From an uncultured Prevotellaceae bacterium (lineage in GTDB: Bacteria > Bacteroidota > Bacteroidia > Bacteroidales > Bacteroidaceae), in assembly GCA_946644025.1 (NCBI GenBank), contig CAMPCG010000035.1, forward strand, positions 1-14,356: a stretch of DNA of 14,356 nucleotides. Direction: 5' to 3'. The notes under the pieces are model-generated. The model made no database searches and was not told the DNA's origin. It saw only the letters and a list, made by a program, of their open reading frames with translations. Each line of letters begins with the position of its first letter. The stretch's first letter is position 1. Below, piece after piece: positions 5,283-12,634 of the stretch. The translations under genes and the position numbers were made by a program.

Positions 5283-8273
5283 ATGAAGAACAACAGACAC
5301 CGCTTACTGACAGCCCTCATGGCCACCCTGTCAATGGCCACCGCCGGGGCGCAAGAGTACTATGACATCACCTCCGGCTACATTCAGAATGCCGACTTTT
5401 CGGCCAATGTGGACTTTGGCACCGACGCCGCCGCCGGTAACGTGAAGGCGAACACCATGCTCACGCCTAACGGCTGGAGCCTGACGAGCGACTCCAAGAG
5501 TGTGCTGGCCGTCAACGCCACGTTCCAGTATGGCTCTAAGGCCACCGTCTCGGGCAAGAGTGTGCCGGTCACCGGCCCCGACGGCACGTCCGCCGGGTCG
5601 TGCCTCGTGGTCAGTGCCGCCTTCGGCAACCGCGTCACGTTCTACCAGGGCGCCATCATGCCCGCCGGCAACTACAAGCTGCTCGTCACCTACTACAACT
5701 GCAACGACGAGGCCGAGACCGTGAAGGAGAACACGAGCGGATGGTTTGCCAGCATGACCGACCAGACGATGTCGCAGACCGTGACCTTAGGCACCGGCGA
5801 GTGGCGCACTGACACCATCGGCTTCACCCTGAGCGACGCCACCAGCGGTCAGCTGCAGGTGGGCATCAGGTGCACGGGCGCCGTGCTGAAGAACGCCATC
5901 GTCGCCATCGACAACGTGCGGCTGCTGCGCGACACGCCCTACGGCCCGCAGGACGACCTCACCCCCACCCCCGAGGTGGAAGGCGACCCGCGCTTTGCAC
6001 GTGGTGCCACCATGGCCTTCGGACGCATCAAGAGCGTCAAGGGCGACAACATCGTAGAGCAGGGATTCTGCTGGAGCGAGACGCCCGAGCCCACCGTCAA
6101 CGACAACGTCACGACGGACTATCTGACGAACAGCGGAAAGATATACTGGATGCAGGGCCTGAAGCCCGCCACATTATATTATATGCGCGCGTGGGCGAAG
6201 AACAGCTACGGCAAGGTGGGCTATGGCGAGACCATCAAGTTCAGCACCGTGCCCAAGGGTAACATCACCTACTCCTACAACAACGGAGGCGACGAGGCCG
6301 CCAACAAGCGCGTGAACGCTGCCGCACAGGAGGCCTGCGACATCTTCAACAACCTCTCGGAGATGGTGAAGCACTTCAACATAGGCTACAGCGCCGGCAC
6401 TCCCACCGCCGACTGCTACTATGCCGACGAGCCGTGGATGAACATGGGTGCCAACTCGTCGTACCAGCGCACGGGAACCATCATGCACGAGATGCAGCAC
6501 GGGCTGGGACTCGTGCCCTACTCTACACAGTGGAACAAGAACATCCTGCGCGAGCGTCTCGACGGCGACGGCCGCGGCTCGGGCCACTGGCTGGGCGACC
6601 GTGTGTCGGCGTTCCTCGACTTCTGGGACAACACCACGGGCTCACAGCTTAACGGCGACTTCCAGCACATGTGGCCCTACGGCATCAACGGCGCCAGCGA
6701 GGACAACGGCAGCCGCGAACTGTACTTCGCCAACGCCATGATAGGCCAGGCACTGGGCGAGGACGGACTGGAGCACCGCTACAGCCGCTTTGCCGAGCCT
6801 TGCTACATCTTCACCCAAGACGACGCGACGAAGTACTACCTGAAGTGTGAGGACGAGGCCCGCGGACTCTACACCAGCTACCTCGTGCCCACCCGTACGG
6901 GGTCGCTGAGGTGGACCGCCATGTCGGCCGCCGAGGCACAGCAGAACGACTCTGCCGCATGGTACATCACGTTCACCCCCTCGAACCAGTACTACCAGCT
7001 GCGCAACGCCGCCACCGGCCAGTACCTGACCTACAGCTCGGGCTTCAAGACCGCGACGCGCACCTCGACGACCAGCGCCGACAACTTCCACTTCATGCGC
7101 GGCCGCGTAGACGTGACGGCAGGACCTGAAGGGGCCAAGCGCGGCTACTGGCTCGTCCACCCCACCGACAACTGGACACCGTCGTGCCTGCAGGCCAACG
7201 CCAACGGGATGACGGGCTCGGCAACCTTCGACATCAAGAACAGCGCCACAACCCAGCGCTGGCTCATACTCACCGCCGAACAGACCACACAGATGGAGCA
7301 GACGGCCATCGCAGCCATAAAGAATGAAGTGAAAGACCTCCTGGCCAACATACGCCAGCTGGCCCTCGTACCCCACCAGGAGCTGAAGCCCGGCACCGAC
7401 GATGCCTATACCGCCGCCCTCAACGACATTGCACAGCGGGCTGAGAGTGTCAACACCCTCGACGGCGTGACTGTCCTTCAGGACGAGGCCGACCAGGCGG
7501 CCTTCGAATTCCTCTGCAACGTCAGCGCAACAGACAAGACGCAGCCCTTCGACCTGACCTACAGGGTGAAGAGCCCCGGCATGGACAGCACTGACGGATG
7601 GACAGGCACCGCACCGACACTGAACCACTCGTGCGCCGAGTTCTTCGAGAAGGTGTTCAACTTCTACCAGAACATCGACAACCTGCCCGGCGGCGACTAT
7701 CAGGTGCTCGTGCAGGGCTTTCAGCGTCCCGGTGCCTCAGCCACGGCCTACAATGACTATGCTGCCGGCAACGACAAGGTGACGGCCTCGCTCTACGCCC
7801 TCAACGTGAACAACGCCGCCAAGCTGGCCCACATTGCCTCCGACGCCCAGAAGACGAAGTTGGGCAAGGGCACCGAGACCGCCGTGGGCAGCACATTCTA
7901 TATCCCGAACAACATGCTGGCTGCTGCCGCTTACTTTGACAAGGGACTCTACGAGAACAGCGTCGACGCCACCGTGGAGAACGACGGCGCCACGATGCGC
8001 ATAGGCATACGCGCCACCTCGCAGCCCGACAGCTACTGGACCATCTTCGACAACTTCCGCCTCCACTTCTTCGGAAAACCCGTCACGGCCATCAAGGGCG
8101 ACGTGAACGGCGACGGAACGGTAGACGTAGCCGACATCTCGGCCATCATCGACGTCATGGCCAACGCCACCATTCCCGGTGCGTCAGCGACGGGTCCCGC
8201 CGACGTCAACGGCGACGGCAGCGTAGACGTGGCCGACATATCGGCCGTCATCGACATCATGGCTGGAAAGTAA
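5283..8273 (+). CDS. Secreted modular HExxH protein with ricin-like and dockerin domains
   Basis: A 996-residue exported protein. Order of parts (approximate): signal peptide 1-23 (cleavage AGA/QEYY); beta-sandwich 25-215 ending IDNVRLL; fibronectin III-like 218-323 (LKPATLYYMRAWAKN); a metalloprotease-like domain about 326-510; ricin-type beta-trefoil 515-660, ending in a QRWLI motif; helical linker 665-740; a second beta-sandwich 755-930 (IDNLPGGDYQVLVQGFQ); dockerin 938-996 with two calcium loops starting D940 and D974 (DVNGDGTVDV, DVNGDGSVDV). The zinc motif is HEMQHGLGLVP (H402, E403, H406). A metzincin would have histidine at the eleventh position, but here it is P412, so the third ligand is unknown; H435 in GSGHWLGD is one candidate. 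Peptidase activity is therefore a hypothesis. The lectin-like parts suggest action on glycoproteins or plant and host glycans. tilS begins directly after its stop codon. Confidence 0.85.
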   Translation: MKNNRHRLLTALMATLSMATAGAQEYYDITSGYIQNADFSANVDFGTDAAAGNVKANTMLTPNGWSLTSDSKSVLAVNATFQYGSKATVSGKSVPVTGPDGTSAGSCLVVSAAFGNRVTFYQGAIMPAGNYKLLVTYYNCNDEAETVKENTSGWFASMTDQTMSQTVTLGTGEWRTDTIGFTLSDATSGQLQVGIRCTGAVLKNAIVAIDNVRLLRDTPYGPQDDLTPTPEVEGDPRFARGATMAFGRIKSVKGDNIVEQGFCWSETPEPTVNDNVTTDYLTNSGKIYWMQGLKPATLYYMRAWAKNSYGKVGYGETIKFSTVPKGNITYSYNNGGDEAANKRVNAAAQEACDIFNNLSEMVKHFNIGYSAGTPTADCYYADEPWMNMGANSSYQRTGTIMHEMQHGLGLVPYSTQWNKNILRERLDGDGRGSGHWLGDRVSAFLDFWDNTTGSQLNGDFQHMWPYGINGASEDNGSRELYFANAMIGQALGEDGLEHRYSRFAEPCYIFTQDDATKYYLKCEDEARGLYTSYLVPTRTGSLRWTAMSAAEAQQNDSAAWYITFTPSNQYYQLRNAATGQYLTYSSGFKTATRTSTTSADNFHFMRGRVDVTAGPEGAKRGYWLVHPTDNWTPSCLQANANGMTGSATFDIKNSATTQRWLILTAEQTTQMEQTAIAAIKNEVKDLLANIRQLALVPHQELKPGTDDAYTAALNDIAQRAESVNTLDGVTVLQDEADQAAFEFLCNVSATDKTQPFDLTYRVKSPGMDSTDGWTGTAPTLNHSCAEFFEKVFNFYQNIDNLPGGDYQVLVQGFQRPGASATAYNDYAAGNDKVTASLYALNVNNAAKLAHIASDAQKTKLGKGTETAVGSTFYIPNNMLAAAAYFDKGLYENSVDATVENDGATMRIGIRATSQPDSYWTIFDNFRLHFFGKPVTAIKGDVNGDGTVDVADISAIIDVMANATIPGASATGPADVNGDGSVDVADISAVIDIMAGK

Positions 8274-9683
8274 ATGGAGAACGTCGTCAGGGATTTCATC
8301 TCCCGTCACCGTCTGCTCCAGCCTGACGGCCTCCACCTCGTAGCCCTCAGCGGCGGCGCCGACAGCGTGTGCCTCCTGCTGATGCTTCAGCGGCTGGGCT
8401 ACCGGGTGGAGGCCATGCACTGCAACTTCCATCTTCGTGGCGACGAGAGCGACCGCGACGAGGCTTTCGTCGCCCGCCTTTGCAGCGAAAGGGGCGTGCC
8501 GCTCCACCTGGCTCACTTCGACACCCGTACATACGCCGCCCTCCACCGTATGAGCATAGAGATGGCCGCCCGCGACCTGCGCTATGCATGGTTCGGCCAG
8601 CTGCACCGCGACCTCGGGGCAGAGACTATCTGCGTAGCCCATCACAGCGACGACAACGTGGAGACGGTATTGATGAACTTCCTGCGCGGTACGGGGCTGC
8701 GCGGACTGACAGGCATACAGCCGCGACGCGACTACATCGTACGACCGCTGCTCTGCCTCTCCCGTGCAGACATTGAAGTGTGGCTGAACCGGCAGGGACA
8801 GACGTTCGTCAACGACTCCACCAACGCAACGGCCGACGTGGTGCGCAACAAGCTGCGGCTCGACATCATTCCCCGACTGAAGGAGGTGTTCCCCCAGGCC
8901 ACAGCCAATATTCTCACCACCGCGCACTTTGCCGGCGAGGCTCTCAGCGTCTACGACAGCACCGTCAGGCAGCGCCTCGACAGCCTCCTCACCTCACTCC
9001 CCTCTCCTACCGGGGAAGACGTGTGGGGACTCTCCGTCAGCAAACTCCTCGAGGAGCCCTCTCCCGAGAGCCTTCTCTTCGAGTGGCTGGGCCCGAAAGG
9101 CTTCTCCTCGCGCACCGTCGTGCAGATAAGCCAGGCACTCAGCTGCTTGAGCTCTGGCCGCGAATGGTCATCAGCCACGCATACGCTCGTCAGCCACTCC
9201 GGCCGTCTGCTCCTCTATGCCACCGAGGAGCGACGCGGCTCCTTGAACATACCCGAGCCAGGAACCTACGTCTACGATGACCACACGAAACTTCGCGTCA
9301 GCATCGTCGAAGGCCGCCACATAGAGCACGGCAACGCCCTCGTCTGCTGTGCCGACGCCGCAACGGTAGCTTTCCCCCTGGAGCTTCGCTTCGTGCGCCG
9401 GGGCGACCGTTTCCACCCCCTGGGCATGAGGGGAAGTAAGCTGGTGAGCGACTTCCTCACTGACCTGCACCGCTCTGTCATAGACAAGCGCCGACAGCTC
9501 GTCCTCTGCGATGCCCAGGGCAACATCGTCTGGCTTGCAGGCCTCCGCATGGACGACCGCTACAAGGTGACGGAAAACACCGCCAAGACCCTAACCATCA
9601 GCCTGGCCATGGAGCCAACGCCCTCGGTCTCTTTGGAGGGGCAAGAAAAAAAAGGTGAAAAGTTTTGCCATTTCACGAAATAG
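8274..9683 (+). CDS. tilS: tRNA(Ile)-lysidine synthase
   Basis: Attaches lysine to C34 of the CAU anticodon tRNA-Ile using ATP, so that it reads AUA. Essential in most bacteria. The 469-residue protein shows the PP-loop SGGADS (residues 26-31) and the family motif AHHSDDNVETVLMNFLRGTGLRGL, in which ATP and tRNA bind. The C-terminal substrate domain (RFVRRGDRFHPLGMRGSKLVSDFL onward) is complete. The ATG starts on the base after the TAA of the upstream secreted protein gene, so there is no room for a separate leader and translation is probably coupled; I see no own promoter. The last 25 residues (about 445-469, through EKKGEKFCHFTK) look like a loose tail, and the DNA encoding it doubles as the parA promoter. 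Assignment is firm. Confidence 0.95.
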   Translation: MENVVRDFISRHRLLQPDGLHLVALSGGADSVCLLLMLQRLGYRVEAMHCNFHLRGDESDRDEAFVARLCSERGVPLHLAHFDTRTYAALHRMSIEMAARDLRYAWFGQLHRDLGAETICVAHHSDDNVETVLMNFLRGTGLRGLTGIQPRRDYIVRPLLCLSRADIEVWLNRQGQTFVNDSTNATADVVRNKLRLDIIPRLKEVFPQATANILTTAHFAGEALSVYDSTVRQRLDSLLTSLPSPTGEDVWGLSVSKLLEEPSPESLLFEWLGPKGFSSRTVVQISQALSCLSSGREWSSATHTLVSHSGRLLLYATEERRGSLNIPEPGTYVYDDHTKLRVSIVEGRHIEHGNALVCCADAATVAFPLELRFVRRGDRFHPLGMRGSKLVSDFLTDLHRSVIDKRRQLVLCDAQGNIVWLAGLRMDDRYKVTENTAKTLTISLAMEPTPSVSLEGQEKKGEKFCHFTK

Positions 9684-9694
9684 CTGTAACTTTG
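9664..9694 (+). promoter_or_regulatory. Promoter for parAB overlapping the end of tilS
   Basis: TTTG (9664-9667), 19 bases, TAACTTTG (9687-9694). The predicted start near 9700 leaves about 25 bases before the parA ATG at 9725. Between the two elements lies ATTTCACGAAAT (9670-9681), an ATTTC/GAAAT inverted repeat with a two-base centre, positioned like an operator. Confidence 0.65.
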
Positions 9695-9724
9695 CAGCCT
9701 CTATTTAAAAGGAAAAAGATTGAT

Positions 9725-10489
9725 ATGGGTAAAATCATTGCATTAGCCAATCAGAAGGGTGGCGTGGGTAAGACCACGACCACCATCAACCTGGCCGCCT
9801 CGCTGGCAACGCTCGAAAAGACGGTGCTCGTGGTCGATGCCGACCCCCAGGCCAACGCCTCCAGCGGTCTCGGAGTAGACATCAAAGAGGTAGAGTGCTC
9901 GCTCTACGAGTGCATCATCAACCATGCCGACGTGAGGGAGGCCATCTACACCACCGACATTGAGGGACTCGACATCATCCCCAGCCACATAGACCTCGTC
10001 GGAGCCGAAATTGAAATGCTCAACCTCGACAACCGCGAGCGCGTCATCAAGAATCTGCTCGACCCCATACGCGCCGAATACGACTATATACTCATCGACT
10101 GTTCGCCGTCGCTCGGCCTCATCACCGTCAACTCGCTGACGGCTGCCGACTCGGTCATCATACCCGTGCAATGCGAATATTTCGCCCTCGAGGGAATATC
10201 CAAGTTGCTCAACACTATTAAGATTATCAAGTCAAAGCTGAACCCCAGACTCGAGATTGAGGGATTCCTGCTCACGATGTACGACTCGCGCCTCCGCCTG
10301 GCCAATCAGATTTACGACGAGGTGAAGCGCCACTTCCAGGAACTGGTGTTCAAGACCGTCATACAGCGCAACGTGAAGCTCTCAGAGAGTCCGAGCCACG
10401 GTCTCCCCGTCATCCTGTACGATGCAGAGTCTACAGGAAGCAAGAACCACCTCGCGCTGGCCAAGGAGATTATTTCCAAAGGGAATTAA
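9725..10489 (+). CDS. parA: Chromosome partitioning ATPase ParA (Soj type)
   Basis: A 254-residue cytoplasmic ATPase that dimerises on ATP, binds DNA non-specifically and drives ParB-parS complexes apart; it can also affect replication initiation. The deviant Walker A motif KGGVGKTT spans residues 11-18, with the signature lysine K11 that defines the family. Walker A' is VVDADPQ (D38, D40) and Walker B is ILIDCSP (D125). The protein is full length for chromosomal Soj-type proteins and lacks the N-terminal DNA-binding extension of plasmid ParA. Start choice: MGKIIALANQKGG at 9725 is the conserved N-terminus and follows an A-rich leader, while the frame upstream only covers the end of tilS and the promoter. 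parB follows after a 107-base spacer, as a likely operon. Assignment is firm. Confidence 0.95.
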   Translation: MGKIIALANQKGGVGKTTTTINLAASLATLEKTVLVVDADPQANASSGLGVDIKEVECSLYECIINHADVREAIYTTDIEGLDIIPSHIDLVGAEIEMLNLDNRERVIKNLLDPIRAEYDYILIDCSPSLGLITVNSLTAADSVIIPVQCEYFALEGISKLLNTIKIIKSKLNPRLEIEGFLLTMYDSRLRLANQIYDEVKRHFQELVFKTVIQRNVKLSESPSHGLPVILYDAESTGSKNHLALAKEIISKGN

Positions 10490-10497
10490 GGAGGAAG

Positions 10498-10555
10498 GGT
10501 GAGAGGTGAGACTTGCAGCAGAACATTCCTCTCACCACCCACCTCTCACCACCCA
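10498..10555. repeat. Direct and inverted repeats in the parA-parB spacer
   Basis: CCTCTCACCACCCA occurs twice in tandem (10528-10541, 10542-10555). GGTGAGAGG (10498-10506) is the exact complement of the first nine bases of each copy, so two alternative hairpins are possible. After them, the stretch to about 10590 is almost free of G on the plus strand. It may be a leader structure regulating parB or a slippage-prone tract. Confidence 0.6.
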
Positions 10556-10596
10556 CCCCCATAACCCCCACAACTCCTTTAACTCCACTTAAAAGA

Positions 10597-11508
10597 ATGG
10601 CAGTAAGAAAGAAATATGACAAGAGCGTCTTGGGGCGCGGCCTCGACGACATAGGCAATGGCCGTGGACTGGACGCGCTGATAGACACCAGCGAAGTAAA
10701 GACGCAGGGGTCGTCGAATCTCAGCGAGATTCCTATCAGCCAGATAGAGCCCAACCCGGACCAGCCGCGCCGTGAGTTTGACCCCACGGCTATGGAGGAG
10801 CTGGCAGGAAGCATCAGGACCATGGGTATCATTGCCCCCATCACCCTGAGGCAGGTGAGCCCCGACCACTACCAGATCATCGCCGGAGAACGCCGTTGGA
10901 GGGCCTCGCAGATGGCCGGTCTTACCACTATACCGGCATACATCAGAACCGCCGACGACGAAAGCGTCATGGAGCTGGCACTCGTGGAGAACATCCAGCG
11001 CGAAGACCTCAACGCCATAGAGATAGCACTGGCATACGAGCACCTGGCCGAGCAGAGCGGCATGACGCAGGAGAAAATATCTGAGCGAGTGGGAAAGAGC
11101 CGCACCGCCGTGACCAACTACATGAGGCTGCTCAAGCTTCCGGCTCAGATACAGATGGCGCTGAAGAACCGCGAGATTGACATGGGACACGCTCGCGCAC
11201 TGCTCTCACTGGACTCGCCCTCCATGCAGCTCAAGCTATTCCGCGACGTGCAGAAGAACCAGTACTCCGTGCGCAAGGTGGAGGAGATGGTACAGATGCT
11301 CAAGAGCGGCGAGGACGTGCAGACGGCAAAGAAGAAAATAGTGGCCCAGACGCAAGTACCCGACGAGGTGAGTCTGCTCAAGGAAAAACTCTCCGAAAAG
11401 CTGCAAACCAAGGTGCAGGTAACTTACGGCAACGGCGGAAAGGGAAAAATCAGCATTCCCTTCGGCAGCGATGAAGAACTGAAACGCATATTAAACATTA
11501 TTCACTAA
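10597..11508 (+). CDS. parB: Chromosome partitioning protein ParB (Spo0J type)
   Basis: A 303-residue CTP-binding DNA clamp that loads at parS, spreads and stimulates ParA. ATG 10597 (MAVRKKYD) fits homologues and follows TTAAAAGA. An in-frame TTG at 10513 would add only a low-complexity proline/threonine stretch translated from the spacer repeats, and I reject it. Visible parts: a ParA-contact N-terminal motif present twice (LGRGLD at 12-17 and GRGLDALI at 22-29); PNPDQPRREF at 52-61; the CTP-binding box GERRWRAS at 97-104; ENIQREDLN at 131-139; a helix-turn-helix around 157-180 (ISERVGKSRTAVTNYMRLLKL); and a C-terminal dimerisation region. A basic, lysine-rich stretch near 245-285 precedes the end. 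No consensus parS (TGTTTCACGTGAAACA) was found in the window. Assignment is firm. Confidence 0.95.
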   Translation: MAVRKKYDKSVLGRGLDDIGNGRGLDALIDTSEVKTQGSSNLSEIPISQIEPNPDQPRREFDPTAMEELAGSIRTMGIIAPITLRQVSPDHYQIIAGERRWRASQMAGLTTIPAYIRTADDESVMELALVENIQREDLNAIEIALAYEHLAEQSGMTQEKISERVGKSRTAVTNYMRLLKLPAQIQMALKNREIDMGHARALLSLDSPSMQLKLFRDVQKNQYSVRKVEEMVQMLKSGEDVQTAKKKIVAQTQVPDEVSLLKEKLSEKLQTKVQVTYGNGGKGKISIPFGSDEELKRILNIIH

Positions 11509-11537
11509 TTAATATTTAAACCTTAAAGATTAATATT

Positions 11538-12530
11538 ATGGCATTTCTGACAAACGACAAACTGGTCATCGTCGGCGCAGCCGGCATGATTGGAAGTAAC
11601 ATGGCTCAGTGCGCCCTGATGATGGGCCTGACAAGCAACCTGTGTCTCTACGACGTGTTCTCACCCGAGGGTGTCGCCGAAGAGATGCGCCAGAGCGGCT
11701 TCGACGAGGCCACTATCACCGCCACTACCGACGCCGAGGAGGCTTTCCGTGGCGCTAAGTATATCATTTCCAGCGGTGGCGCTCCCCGTAAGGAGGGCAT
11801 GACACGCGAAGACCTGCTGGCCGGCAACTGCAAGATTGCCGAGGAGCTGGGACTCAACATCAAGAAGTACTGCCCCGACGTGAAGCATGTGGTCATCATC
11901 TTCAACCCCGCCGACCTCACTGGTCTCGTCACGCTGCTCTACTCTGGTCTGAAGCCTGGTCAGGTGACTACCCTCGCCGGACTGGACACCACCCGTCTGC
12001 AGAGTGCTCTGGCCAAGAAGTTCGGTGTGCTTCAGAGCGAGATTGAGGGCTGCGCCACCTACGGCGGACATGGCGAGCAGATGGCCGTCTTCGGCAGCCA
12101 CGTCACTGTCAAGGGCCGCAAACTGACCGACATCATCGGCACGCCCGAGTTCACCGCCGAGGAGTGGGAACAGATGAAGACCGACGTCACCAAGGGTGGT
12201 GCCGCCATCATCAAGCTGCGCGGCCGCAGCTCGTTCCAGAGCCCCTCGTATCTCAGCGTCGAGATGATTCGTGCCGCCATGGGTGGTGAGCCCTTCCGCT
12301 TCCCCGTCGGCACATACGTCAAGACCGATAAGTACGACCACATCATGATGGCCATGAAGACCACCATGACTGCTGAGGGTGCCAAGTACGAGATTCCCCA
12401 GGGAACGGCCGAGGAGAACGCCAAGCTCGACGCTTCGTATGCTCACCTCTGCAAGATGCGCGACGAGCTGGTCACGCTGAACATCGTCCCGCCCATCAGC
12501 GAGTGGAGCAAGATTAATCCCAACCTGTAA
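11538..12530 (+). CDS. mdh: Malate dehydrogenase
   Basis: NAD-dependent interconversion of malate and oxaloacetate, in the cytoplasm. The 330-residue protein has the Rossmann glycine loop GAAGMIG (13-19) and an aspartate at the end of the second strand (D39 in LYDV), which suggests NAD preference. Substrate loop arginines are R84 and R90 (GAPRKEGMTRED). N123 lies in FNPADLTG. The catalytic pair is D150 (LDTTR, with R153) and H178 (TYGGHGEQM). It is in the lactate/malate dehydrogenase family and of the form common in Bacteroidales. It lies 29 A/T-rich bases after parB, with no consensus promoter of its own visible, so read-through from parAB or a weak promoter is possible. Codons are markedly biased (GGT, CGT, GCT, AAG), as in highly expressed genes. 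A strong terminator follows. Together with the fumarase at the left edge it covers two adjacent steps of the succinate branch. Confidence 0.95.
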   Translation: MAFLTNDKLVIVGAAGMIGSNMAQCALMMGLTSNLCLYDVFSPEGVAEEMRQSGFDEATITATTDAEEAFRGAKYIISSGGAPRKEGMTREDLLAGNCKIAEELGLNIKKYCPDVKHVVIIFNPADLTGLVTLLYSGLKPGQVTTLAGLDTTRLQSALAKKFGVLQSEIEGCATYGGHGEQMAVFGSHVTVKGRKLTDIIGTPEFTAEEWEQMKTDVTKGGAAIIKLRGRSSFQSPSYLSVEMIRAAMGGEPFRFPVGTYVKTDKYDHIMMAMKTTMTAEGAKYEIPQGTAEENAKLDASYAHLCKMRDELVTLNIVPPISEWSKINPNL

Positions 12531-12559
12531 CAATCCACTACGACGTAGATTCACAAACA

Positions 12560-12600
12560 ACTGCGGCACCGTCTCTATCCAGACGGTGCCGCAGTCTTTT
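12560..12600 (+). terminator. Rho-independent terminator after mdh
   Basis: A perfect 15-bp stem, ACTGCGGCACCGTCT (12560-12574) with AGACGGTGCCGCAGT (12581-12595), a six-base loop CTATCC, then CTTTTA. It stops the mdh transcript and may also serve the convergent hydrolase gene, though the T-tract on that side is weaker. Confidence 0.9.
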
Positions 12601-12605
12601 ATGGG

Positions 12606-12634
12606 CTTTCAATTATTCATAGACTTTCAATTAT
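12606..12634. repeat. Direct repeat at the stop codon of the hydrolase gene
   Basis: CTTTCAATTAT occurs at 12606-12616 and 12624-12634. The second copy contains the TGA stop (read leftward). The first duplicates it 18 bases downstream, which suggests a small local duplication. Confidence 0.5.

Noticed and set aside
6642..7628. A 328-codon open frame on the minus strand inside the large secreted protein gene
   Set aside because: It arises from the GC-rich codon bias of the real gene; the composition is V/G/A-rich with no motif.
9670..9681. A true parS site
   Set aside because: Only the TTTCAC half resembles the consensus. The right half diverges, so I report it only as an operator-like palindrome.
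9665..9724. 20-codon N-terminal extension of ParA
   Set aside because: It covers the end of tilS and the promoter. The conserved ParA N-terminus begins at MGKIIALANQKGG.
10513..10596. TTG start adding 28 residues to ParB
   Set aside because: The extra residues are a proline/threonine translation of the spacer repeats. ATG 10597 has a good leader and matches ParB N-termini.
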